Below are positions 7,357 through 13,652 of a DNA stretch of 23,694 bases, piece after piece (the stretch's first letter is position 1; the number at the start of each line of letters is the position of its first letter). The DNA lies in the NCBI GenBank assembly GCA_934358495.1, contig CAKRKO010000038.1:1-23694 (forward strand), read 5' to 3'. The notes below the pieces were generated by a model that saw only the letters and a list, made by a program, of their open reading frames with translations, had not been told where the DNA came from and did no database searches. The translations under genes and the position numbers were made by a program. Origin of the DNA: an uncultured Eubacterium sp. (GTDB lineage Bacteria; Bacillota; Clostridia; Lachnospirales; Lachnospiraceae).

Positions 7357-8851
7357 GTTTCTCCCCTCCTTCACCCTGTAATTTACTGTATTGCGTTTTC
7401 CCGGAAGCATTTTTCGGAATTTCTTCAATATAATACGCCTGCACTGCTCGGTTGCTTATATGCAGTCGATCTGCTAGAAATTCTGCAGCTGTCTGTGCAC
7501 CTATCTGATCCGTTGTATAAATTTGCAGATGATCATCTGTTCCCACACAGACGAATTCACAATCAACTTCTTCATAGGCTTTCTGTAAAATATATTCACA
7601 TTCATCCAGCCCGATACGGATTCCGAAAATCTTGAGAAACCGTTTCTTGCGACCGGCAATATAATAATACCCATCTTCATCGACTCTGGCGAGATCTCCG
7701 GTATGCAAAATCCCATTTCGTTCATCACCTTTTCTAAGATCTGTCCGGTTTTCTGCCATTCCCAGTGTTACATTTGCTCCCTCATAGACCAGTTCTCCGA
7801 CTCCGGTTGTCTCATCCACATCTTCCAGATGAAAGGCTCCCCCCGGAATTGCAATGCCGATACTTCCGATTTTCTCCAGACACTGATCTGGCGGCAGATA
7901 GCTCATTCGTGCAGTTGCTTCTGTCTGCCCGTACATTACTACAAAATCGATTCCATGTTCCTTTGCCCAGATGCCAACCTTCTGCTGTAAGGCTTCTTTC
8001 AGTCTGCCTCCTGCCTGCGTCATATAGCGAAGATGCTGATACCATGGCTGTTCCCCAGCTTCTGCCTGTTTATCAAACAAATGCAGCCGCAAAAACAATT
8101 CATAGGTATATGGAACTCCCACCAGGCTTGTTCCTCCTGCTGATCTGAAATAATCCCAGAATTGTTGCTGTACCACACTTCTGGTAGTCAGAAGTACACA
8201 TGCTCCCGCCAGAAAATGGCTGTTCAGCACAGACAAGCCATAGGTATATTGCATCGGCAGACAGGTGATTGCCCGTTCTGATTCTGTCAATTTCAGATAT
8301 TCCACAATTGATGCTGCATTACTTTCCAGATTTTTTCTTGACAGACGCACCAGTTTCGGACTTCCTGTGCTTCCGGAAGTTGTCAGCAGCAAGGCCAGTT
8401 CCGGATGCAGTTCACACTTTGATGCTTTTGTGGCATACAAAGCATACTCTGCCATTTCGAATATGATCTCACTGCTTTTCTCTTCCTTTTTATTGATAGT
8501 TTCATCTTTTATTTTCTGCTTTTTCAAAAAACTGCAAGGTTCCCACACCGCTTTCTTTTTTTCCGGCATCCATACATATTCCGGCTGATACCGCTCATAC
8601 ATATCCTGAAGCACTGTTTCATCCAGATCTGCGTTCAATAACAGTGGCACCGCTCCTGCATTCAAACAACCAAGATATCCGATCACAGCTCCCTGTGAAT
8701 TCTCACATAATAAAAAAACAAAGCTGCGCCGGCGGACTGCATGTCTGAATTCTGCAATCTGCTCACGCAGCTCACCGTATGTAATGCAAATGCCTGTATC
8801 CGTCTGCAATGCAGGGCGGTCTGCAGGTTTTAATTCCATATCAAAATACAT
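7334..8851 (-). CDS. Acyl-activating ligase (ANL superfamily, acyl-CoA/ACP synthetase)
   Basis: An adenylate-forming enzyme of about 505 residues, expected to convert a carboxylic acid to acyl-AMP and load it on CoA or on the neighbouring carrier protein. Visible motifs: the P-loop LLLTTSGSTGSPKLVRLS near 155-172, MYGQTEATARMSYLPP, HTGDLARVDEDGYYYIAGRKKRFLK with the hinge, and the C-terminal catalytic Lys in PKNASGKTQYSKL. Two ATGs (8857 and 8851) are possible. AGAAGG sits only 1 nt before the first but 7 nt before the second, so 8851 is preferred. Translation is probably coupled to the downstream LuxE-LuxC gene, whose start overlaps this stop. Substrate is unknown; the ACP, dehydratase and reductase neighbours favour a fatty or modified fatty acid. 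Confidence 0.88.
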   Translation of the reverse strand: MYFDMELKPADRPALQTDTGICITYGELREQIAEFRHAVRRRSFVFLLCENSQGAVIGYLGCLNAGAVPLLLNADLDETVLQDMYERYQPEYVWMPEKKKAVWEPCSFLKKQKIKDETINKKEEKSSEIIFEMAEYALYATKASKCELHPELALLLTTSGSTGSPKLVRLSRKNLESNAASIVEYLKLTESERAITCLPMQYTYGLSVLNSHFLAGACVLLTTRSVVQQQFWDYFRSAGGTSLVGVPYTYELFLRLHLFDKQAEAGEQPWYQHLRYMTQAGGRLKEALQQKVGIWAKEHGIDFVVMYGQTEATARMSYLPPDQCLEKIGSIGIAIPGGAFHLEDVDETTGVGELVYEGANVTLGMAENRTDLRKGDERNGILHTGDLARVDEDGYYYIAGRKKRFLKIFGIRIGLDECEYILQKAYEEVDCEFVCVGTDDHLQIYTTDQIGAQTAAEFLADRLHISNRAVQAYYIEEIPKNASGKTQYSKLQGEGGEKLERTKIT

Positions 8852-8871
8852 TTTCATACCTTCTACTTTTT

Positions 8872-8886
8872 ATGGTTTGTAACCAT
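8872..8886. promoter_or_regulatory. Palindrome upstream of the ligase gene, possible operator
   Basis: ATGGTTTGTAACCAT has perfect 6-bp arms around TGT. It lies between the ligase ribosome binding site and an AT-rich promoter-like stretch (minus-strand TTAACA, then TAAAAT after 16 bp). This could be the binding site of a local regulator for the ligase-luxEC unit. No candidate regulator gene lies next to it. Confidence 0.4.
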
Positions 8887-8924
8887 TATTTTATAATCAC
8901 CGTACATTTTGTTAACATTTATCT

Positions 8925-8952
8925 AAAAAAGACTATAAGCGATATCGCTTAT
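8925..8952 (-). terminator. Palindromic terminator after the acyl carrier protein gene
   Basis: ATAAGCGATATCGCTTAT (8935-8952) is a perfect 18-bp palindrome that includes the ACP stop codon. On the minus strand it is followed after four bases by TTTTTT. It would give a 7-bp stem with a 4-nt loop, a likely terminator or attenuator that splits the cluster into fabZ-acp and ligase-luxEC units. Confidence 0.65.
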
Positions 8953-9200
8953 TTACTCATATCCACACCAAGTTTTTCCAGAATTTCAATTCCTTTGCTG
9001 TAAGTACTGAAAGAAGTAATATCCAGTGTCTCAAAGAACACGCCAAATGCTTCTTCCAGGTCTGCGACCATATCTACATGTCGCACAGATTCCCATTTTT
9101 TATATCTATTATATACAAGCACGTCATCGTTCAGATCCTCATCTGTTGCCTGTAAATTTCTTTTTATAATTTTGTTATATTTTTCAAGATTCGTCATCAT
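8949..9200 (-). CDS. Acyl carrier protein-like protein
   Basis: A small acidic protein of 83 residues with the acyl carrier protein fold. The phosphopantetheine attachment site is read as Ser38 in KWESVRHVDMVADLEEAFG, where ESV replaces the usual DSL and the following helix keeps the typical LEEAFG pattern. Basic residues near the N-terminus and the WESVRH variant mark it as a specialised carrier rather than the housekeeping AcpP. Tandem ATGs (9200, 9197) follow GAGG, which overlaps the end of the FabZ-like gene 7 bp upstream, so the two are co-translated. It probably holds the acyl chain for the dehydratase and for the ligase or LuxE-LuxC protein; this division of labour is inferred from neighbourhood. 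Confidence 0.82.
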   Translation of the reverse strand: MMTNLEKYNKIIKRNLQATDEDLNDDVLVYNRYKKWESVRHVDMVADLEEAFGVFFETLDITSFSTYSKGIEILEKLGVDMSK

Positions 9201-9207
9201 CTTATCC

Positions 9208-9675
9208 TCATACGATTTTATTTTTTCCTGATGCTGCTTTCATGGCAAGGGTGATCATACCAACTGCCGTACGTCCTGCGTCTGTTTTGGCCGTCACTCT
9301 GCAGTCATACATACCGTTTCCTGCATCACAGATAAGCTGTGCACCCAGATACAACCGTTCTCCCGGATACACCGGATGGTAAAAACGCATCTGGCTTACC
9401 TGAAAAAACAACGGAAGTTTTCCTCTGTTCTGCTCCATAAGCAATAGCAGGATATCTGCAGTCTGTGCCATACTCTCCATAATATAAATCCCGGGCAAAA
9501 CTGGTTTTTCCGGAAAATGACCCTGAAAAATCTGCCAGTCTGTCTGAATATCCACTTCTGCCTCAATCCTATCCGGCGGATACAACTTTGTCACTCGATC
9601 CACCAAAAGTAACGGATCTCTGTGTGGCAAAATTCTTTCTATTTCATCTTTTCCCATCATATTATGTTCTACCAT
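9208..9675 (-). CDS. FabZ-like 3-hydroxyacyl-ACP dehydratase (hotdog fold)
   Basis: A 155-residue hotdog-fold protein related to FabZ, which removes water from 3-hydroxyacyl-ACP to give the trans-2-enoyl form. Key features are ILPHRDPLLLVDRV (15-28) and GHFPEKPVLPGIYIMESMAQ (52-71), with the catalytic His53 and Glu67 in the expected places. Length matches FabZ (about 140-155). It is not surrounded by the usual fab genes; it is followed 7 bp later by a specialised acyl carrier gene and preceded by an Nfu gene with a 32-bp gap and no clear promoter. This suggests a dedicated role in the cluster. The ATG at 9675 is chosen for its upstream GGAG; ATGs at 9660 and 9657 are alternatives. Confidence 0.85.
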   Translation of the reverse strand: MVEHNMMGKDEIERILPHRDPLLLVDRVTKLYPPDRIEAEVDIQTDWQIFQGHFPEKPVLPGIYIMESMAQTADILLLLMEQNRGKLPLFFQVSQMRFYHPVYPGERLYLGAQLICDAGNGMYDCRVTAKTDAGRTAVGMITLAMKAASGKNKIV

Positions 9676-9707
9676 ATTCCATTCTACTCCGGCATACAGA
9701 CATTTTT

Positions 9708-10010
9708 CTATTTCTTTGCTACTTTTCTCTGACGCATGATCTGTCGTGCCTGTGCGATCAGATCATCACTGACTCCGGTCATCAGCACTACATCCTTCAG
9801 TTCCGGAAAGGCTTCTTTTAACTCTGTACTGACCAGATTTTCCAACGTCAGTTCTGCGGAAGGACATCCGCTGCACTGCCCATGCATTCTCACATGAAGG
9901 ATATCATCCTCCAGTTTTTCAATCTCGATATCGCCTCCATGCTGAGCCAGATTCGGGCGCACCCGCTCATCCAAAACCTGTTCTATTTTGCTGATTACTA
10001 ATTCTCCCAT
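9708..10010 (-). CDS. Nfu/NifU C-terminal-domain iron-sulfur carrier
   Basis: A 100-residue single-domain protein of the NifU C-terminal (Nfu) family, which binds a transient Fe-S cluster at a dimer interface and hands it to apo-enzymes. The hallmark HGGDIEIEKLEDDILHVRMH (24-43) leads into the cluster cysteines of CSGCPS. The ATG at 10010 follows GAGGAG. It lies between the 4Fe-4S enzyme gene abfD upstream and the fabZ-acp genes downstream. A promoter-like pair precedes it, so it may lead its own operon. Service to AbfD is plausible but inferred. Confidence 0.92.
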   Translation of the reverse strand: MGELVISKIEQVLDERVRPNLAQHGGDIEIEKLEDDILHVRMHGQCSGCPSAELTLENLVSTELKEAFPELKDVVLMTGVSDDLIAQARQIMRQRKVAKK

Positions 10011-10091
10011 AGCAGATTCTCCTCATAAATATACGCTAATACAACTATAAGATCGTTTACGAATGATTCCATACATTCTATCTGTTTTTTA

Positions 10092-10138
10092 ATTATATAC
10101 CTGCGTTCCCTTCTGTGCAAACAAAAAGCGAACGCAGG
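10092..10138 (-). promoter_or_regulatory. nfu promoter merged with a strong hairpin after abfD
   Basis: On the minus strand, TTGCAC (10115-10120), a 17-bp spacer and TATAAT (10092-10097) form a good promoter before nfu. A perfect 9-bp inverted repeat, CCTGCGTTC/GAACGCAGG (arms 10130-10138 and 10100-10108), wraps the -35 box in its loop and fills the spacer with its second arm. It could terminate abfD transcripts, though no T tract follows, or act as an operator. Confidence 0.5.
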
Positions 10139-10177
10139 CATCTTTACTTTTTTTACTTTTGATCGCAGCTAAAAAGC

Positions 10178-11629
10178 CTACTCCTCGATATGGGCGATTG
10201 CTTTTGCAAGCTGTTTCTTAGCACCTAAGTTACCCTGACGTGCGATCATGATACGCTGTGCCTGCGGAGAACCTGCACCATGCATGGACTCTGTACGATA
10301 TCCAACAGCTGCGGTACCAAGAGACAGGTTTTCGATAAGGCGAAGGATTCTCAGACGGTTTTCTGTGGTCACATCTGCAACACCTCTGAAATATTTATCA
10401 ATATATTTGCCAAGTTTCTCATCACGGAAGTCTTTCTCGGATGGAGCTGTAACCATCAGACCTCCTGCAATATCTTCTGCCAGACGAACGATCTCATATG
10501 GGAAACGTGTTACATTCTGTTTACATACGTTTGCAAGAAGCAGATTAATGATGTATGCGCCAGACTCTGTCGCAGTTCCCTCTGTGGAACATGCAAGACC
10601 ACAGCAGAACAGTGTCTCATTTAAATGTGTCATTTCAATCAGTTTGTCTTTTACTGCAGAAGCTTTTGCAACACCGTTGTATTCAGCTGCGACTGCTGCT
10701 GCACCAATCAGGACATCGCCCACACCAACTTTACATCCACCATAGGACTGGCGATGATAACCTGCGAAACGCTCTACCAGCATTCCTGCAAACTCTGCTT
10801 CGCCATTCATGAAGATACGGTCATTTGGTACGAATACATCTTCAAAAACAACCAGAGCCTCCACACCGCCAAATTCACAGTTTCCAACATCCATCTGGGA
10901 TCCTTCCAGTTTTCTGGTATCACAGGACTGACGTCCGATAATCATAAAGATTCCGTCTGTGTCAACTGGTACTGCAAATGATACAGCGTAATCTTTGTCA
11001 TCCGGTCCCATAGCAATGGTCGGCATAACGATAACTTCATGAGAGTTGCAGATACCGGTCTGATGCGCTTTTGCACCACGTACTACGATACCATCCGCAC
11101 GACGCTCTACTACATGCAGATACATATCCGGATCTTCCTGTGCGTGAGGTGCTTTGGAACGGTCACCTTTTGGATCTGTCATAGCTCCGTCAACGGTTAA
11201 ATCGTTTGTTGCACAGTAGTTCATAAATTTTTTGAAGTTCTCATGATAAGATGTGCCGTATTTTTTATCAATTTCATAAGTTGTGGAAAACTCTGCGTTA
11301 AACGCATCCATTCCTACACAACGCTGGAAACAGGCTGCCGTTTTCTGTCCACATAATCTCTGCATTTTTACTTTGTTTTTCAGATCTTCTGTGCTCTGAT
11401 GGATATGTGTGAAACGGTTGATCTTCTCACCGGTAAACGGAGAAGTAACGACCATCAGATCCTGATACTGCGGATCCTGAGCCAGATCATACGTCATTCT
11501 TACAGAATTTAAAGATGGTCGAAGGATTGGGTTATCTACCGGATTTTCTACCTTTTCGCCGAACATGTAAATTTCCATGTTCATTTTTCTGATGCTCTCG
11601 ATATACTGTTCTCCTGTCATAAGTGCCAT
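10178..11629 (-). CDS. abfD: 4-hydroxybutyryl-CoA dehydratase / vinylacetyl-CoA delta-isomerase
   Basis: A 483-residue enzyme of the HpaB-like flavoprotein family that dehydrates 4-hydroxybutyryl-CoA to crotonyl-CoA, using FAD and a [4Fe-4S] cluster in anaerobes. The four cluster ligands known from the Clostridium aminobutyricum enzyme are all present with matching spacing: Cys100 and Cys104 (CFQRC), His292 and Cys299 (HRQSYGGCK). Other residues recalled as functionally important there, Glu257, Tyr296 and Lys300, also match. This separates it from cluster-free HpaB monooxygenases. The ATG at 11629 follows GGAGGTAAGAT. No CoA transferase or 4-hydroxybutyrate dehydrogenase gene is nearby, so the rest of the GABA/succinate-to-butyrate route must be elsewhere. 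A PAS-AAA+-Fis regulator gene lies upstream and shares operator-like sites. Confidence 0.93.
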   Translation of the reverse strand: MALMTGEQYIESIRKMNMEIYMFGEKVENPVDNPILRPSLNSVRMTYDLAQDPQYQDLMVVTSPFTGEKINRFTHIHQSTEDLKNKVKMQRLCGQKTAACFQRCVGMDAFNAEFSTTYEIDKKYGTSYHENFKKFMNYCATNDLTVDGAMTDPKGDRSKAPHAQEDPDMYLHVVERRADGIVVRGAKAHQTGICNSHEVIVMPTIAMGPDDKDYAVSFAVPVDTDGIFMIIGRQSCDTRKLEGSQMDVGNCEFGGVEALVVFEDVFVPNDRIFMNGEAEFAGMLVERFAGYHRQSYGGCKVGVGDVLIGAAAVAAEYNGVAKASAVKDKLIEMTHLNETLFCCGLACSTEGTATESGAYIINLLLANVCKQNVTRFPYEIVRLAEDIAGGLMVTAPSEKDFRDEKLGKYIDKYFRGVADVTTENRLRILRLIENLSLGTAAVGYRTESMHGAGSPQAQRIMIARQGNLGAKKQLAKAIAHIEE

Positions 11630-11660
11630 TTTATCTTACCTCCATTTTTGCATTTTAATT

Positions 11661-11672
11661 TGCGTTTTTGCA
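11661..11672. promoter_or_regulatory. Operator candidate, abfD downstream site
   Basis: TGCGTTTTTGCA, a TGC-N6-GCA half-palindrome, lies about 20 bp downstream of the likely abfD transcription start. The identical 12-mer occurs inverted downstream of the regulator promoter at 13330-13341. It is probably bound by the Fis-type domain of the neighbouring regulator. Confidence 0.6.
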
Positions 11673-11694
11673 TCACGTTTTTGTTTATGGTGCA

Positions 11695-11723
11695 ATTATA
11701 CATCATAACATGTATTTTTGCAA
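11695..11723 (-). promoter_or_regulatory. abfD promoter
   Basis: The minus strand shows TTGCAA (11718-11723), a 17-bp spacer and a perfect TATAAT (11695-11700). It is a sigma70-type promoter; no GG-N10-GC sigma54 pattern was found here. Confidence 0.75.
11711..11722. promoter_or_regulatory. Operator candidate overlapping abfD -35 box
   Basis: TGTATTTTTGCA matches 10 of 12 bases of the site at 11661-11672. The site centres are 50 bp apart. It covers most of the -35 box, a position suited to repression. Confidence 0.5.
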
Positions 11724-11755
11724 TTATGAGGTTTCACAAAATATCACTTAATTTT

Positions 11756-11812
11756 AAAAAAAGGACTGCCATTTGTGCTCATTTTCCTGTACAATGTGCA
11801 CAAACAACAGTC
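11756..11812 (-). terminator. Terminator after the PAS-AAA+-Fis regulator gene
   Basis: The minus strand forms a two-part stem, GACTG/CAGTC outside and TTTGTGC/GCACAAA inside, closed over a 19-nt loop. It is followed by a run of T (plus-strand A tract 11756-11762). It separates the regulator transcript from abfD. Confidence 0.7.
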
Positions 11813-11885
11813 TTTTTCGATGTAACAGCAGATATTCACGATCCACTTTCGTCATCTAATTCTTCTTCGTTCAACCGTTTTTCAC

Positions 11886-13310
11886 TTATTTTCTCTTTTC
11901 GTTTTTCATAAGTCCAAGCTGCTCATATTTCTGTCTTTTTCGCACAAACGTAGAGCTGTCCATACCCAGACTTGTCGCTGCCTCACGGATATTTCCATAT
12001 CTCTGGAAGGCATGTTCCAGATATCCGGCCTCAAATTTTGCAACCTCCATCTTCAAATCTGTCTGATCCGGATACACATTCGTTTCTTTATACTGCTCCA
12101 CTTTTTCCACCTGATCATGTAAAAACAGGTCTTGCACGCGAATCACCTCACCGGCACTGACAATAGCTGCCCGCTGCACCAGATTCCGCAGTTCCTGAAC
12201 ATTTCCCGGCCAAGGATAGTCACTCAGACACTGGTAGCTTTCCCGGTCAAAATTTTTGTTCTGACCAGTCTTATGATTATACTGATTCAGGAAAAATTCA
12301 ATCAACGGTATAATATCTTCCCTGCGTTCCCTCAGTGGAGGTACTTCCACTGAAAACAATGAAAAATGCTGCAGAAGCTGTCGGTTGATATTGGACATTT
12401 TCTCCAACTGTGGTATCGCATACCGGCTTCCTGCAATCATCCTGATATTTAATTTCTGCTGATAGCCTTCCTTCATTATGCAGCAGCCATCCCGAAGCAG
12501 CGACAGCAAATCTCCCTGGATATCTGCCGGCATATCCGCCAGTTCTTCAATATACAGCGTACCTCCATCCGCACTCTCAAGCAGACCGATCTGTGGCTCA
12601 TGCTCTGCATTTCCCGGTTTTCCAAACAGATACGTCTCAAGGTCATCTTTTGGCACCGCAGAAAAATCCAGGCGCAGAAAAGCTGCTTCTGAACGATTGG
12701 AATGTGCATGGATATACTTTGCCATCCGGCATTTTCCGGAACCTTTTTCTCCCCAAAGTAATACCGGCATGTCAACCATAGCCATTTTTTCTGCAAACTC
12801 CAGCAACTTGCTGCTTGCTTCCGCAACGGCCACCAGTTCCACATCTCCGTCCAGTTCTCTGCGCATGCGCTCCAGTTCCTGCATATATTGACGGTTCTGC
12901 TGTTCCTTGCGCTGCAGTTCTTTGCGGATAGAATAAATTTCTGTAATCTCGCGAACCAATGTCACCACCATGACCAGATTCGTATGATCCTCCCCATCAA
13001 AAACGGGGGTACTTGTGATCACTGCACGTTTTCCGGTGCGGAAGATCTGTTCACTTGTCACCGGTTCCCCACTCTCCAGCACAGCAAGTGTACCACTCAT
13101 TGAAATTACTCCTGCCTCCACCAGATCCTTCATATTTTTCCCAATCATTTCTGATTTTCTCAGACCACTGATCAGTTCATAACTATGATTCAGATATACG
13201 GTATTTGCCTCACAGTCTGTAATATAAATGCCGTCATGAAAATTATCCAATACGGCTTCCAGATAATCTTCCACATGAAAATTTCCGGATTTTTTTCCCT
13301 GTATACTCAT
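11886..13310 (-). CDS. PAS-AAA+-Fis transcriptional regulator lacking the GAFTGA loop
   Basis: About 474 residues with the layout of a bacterial enhancer-binding protein. A PAS sensor covers about 10-125 (DNFHDGIYITDCEANTVYLN), then a coiled linker, an AAA+ domain with Walker A GEKGSGK (187-193), a Walker-B-like GGTLYIEEL, PLRERREDI and DYPWPGNVQELRNL, and a C-terminal Fis helix-turn-helix (YGNIREAATSLGMDSSTFVRKRQKY). The GAFTGA loop that contacts sigma54 is absent: LFG is followed by KPGNAEHEPQIGLLES. The protein therefore probably acts at sigma70 promoters, as TyrR does. The ATG at 13310 follows GAGGAG by 7 nt; a GTG at 13325 would bury that site. It likely controls abfD and itself through shared TGC-N6-GCA sites. 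The PAS ligand is unknown. Confidence 0.87.
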   Translation of the reverse strand: MSIQGKKSGNFHVEDYLEAVLDNFHDGIYITDCEANTVYLNHSYELISGLRKSEMIGKNMKDLVEAGVISMSGTLAVLESGEPVTSEQIFRTGKRAVITSTPVFDGEDHTNLVMVVTLVREITEIYSIRKELQRKEQQNRQYMQELERMRRELDGDVELVAVAEASSKLLEFAEKMAMVDMPVLLWGEKGSGKCRMAKYIHAHSNRSEAAFLRLDFSAVPKDDLETYLFGKPGNAEHEPQIGLLESADGGTLYIEELADMPADIQGDLLSLLRDGCCIMKEGYQQKLNIRMIAGSRYAIPQLEKMSNINRQLLQHFSLFSVEVPPLRERREDIIPLIEFFLNQYNHKTGQNKNFDRESYQCLSDYPWPGNVQELRNLVQRAAIVSAGEVIRVQDLFLHDQVEKVEQYKETNVYPDQTDLKMEVAKFEAGYLEHAFQRYGNIREAATSLGMDSSTFVRKRQKYEQLGLMKNEKRK

Positions 13311-13329
13311 AAATTTGCTCCTCACTCAT

Positions 13330-13341
13330 TGCAAAAACGCA
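13330..13341. promoter_or_regulatory. Operator candidate, regulator gene downstream site
   Basis: TGCAAAAACGCA is the exact reverse complement of the abfD downstream site at 11661-11672. It lies between the regulator's -10 box and its start codon. Confidence 0.6.
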
Positions 13342-13353
13342 TCATCTTCTCTT

Positions 13354-13382
13354 ATAATACGAATTTCTTTGCAGTTTTGCAA
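13354..13382 (-). promoter_or_regulatory. Promoter of the PAS-AAA+-Fis regulator gene
   Basis: The minus strand shows TTGCAA (13377-13382), a 17-bp spacer and TATTAT (13354-13359). This is the same design and the same -35 sequence as the abfD promoter. Confidence 0.7.
13370..13381. promoter_or_regulatory. Operator candidate overlapping regulator -35 box
   Basis: TGCAGTTTTGCA matches 10 of 12 bases of the shared motif and overlaps the -35 box. Its centre is 40 bp from the downstream site at 13330-13341, against 50 bp at abfD, a difference of about one helical turn. Confidence 0.5.
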
Positions 13383-13399
13383 TATATAAAAAGCAATTC

Positions 13400-13603
13400 T
13401 TATGCTAACATCTTCTCAACTTCTTCTGTCATCGGACAGGTGTAAAGCGGACATTCGCAATCAGATATGCCACTTACACTGCAGGTATCTCTTTTACGTG
13501 TCCTGCAGACAAAACAATTACACGCTTAGGAGACACACACGAAAGAAAATTTGATGTATGGATTATCACTGTCACAAATGTTAACCTGATGGAAGCTGTC
13601 CAT
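13400..13603 (-). pseudogene. Small Cys-rich ORF interrupted by an in-frame TAA
   Basis: An ATG at 13603 opens a frame that reads MDSFHQVNICDSDNPYIKFS and five more residues, meets TAA at 13526-13528, then continues in the same frame for 41 Cys-rich residues to TAA at 13400. The second part has CNCFVC, then CSVSG, then DCECPLYTCPMTEEVEKMLA. Nine Cys fall within 67 residues in a CxCxxC...CxCx4CP pattern, loosely like DUF2769-type small metal-binding proteins. No clear ribosome binding site precedes the ATG, and no usable start follows the internal stop. It most likely is a decayed gene; a sequencing error at the stop cannot be excluded. It ends just before the regulator promoter. Confidence 0.45.
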
Positions 13604-13652
13604 AACCAGACGCTTCACGAGAATGTGCAGTGATTCTGATAAGAATAACTGT

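Noticed and set aside
5086..9675. A bioluminescence operon
   Set aside because: No luciferase (luxA/luxB) or luxD gene is present, and the host is likely a strict anaerobe.
11630..11760. Sigma54 (-24/-12) promoter for abfD, expected from an enhancer-binding-type regulator
   Set aside because: No GG-N10-GC pattern was found, a consensus-like sigma70 promoter is present, and the regulator lacks GAFTGA.
13526..13528. Recoded stop (selenocysteine) in the Cys-rich ORF
   Set aside because: The codon is TAA, not TGA, and no SECIS-like structure was seen; a nonsense mutation or error is simpler.
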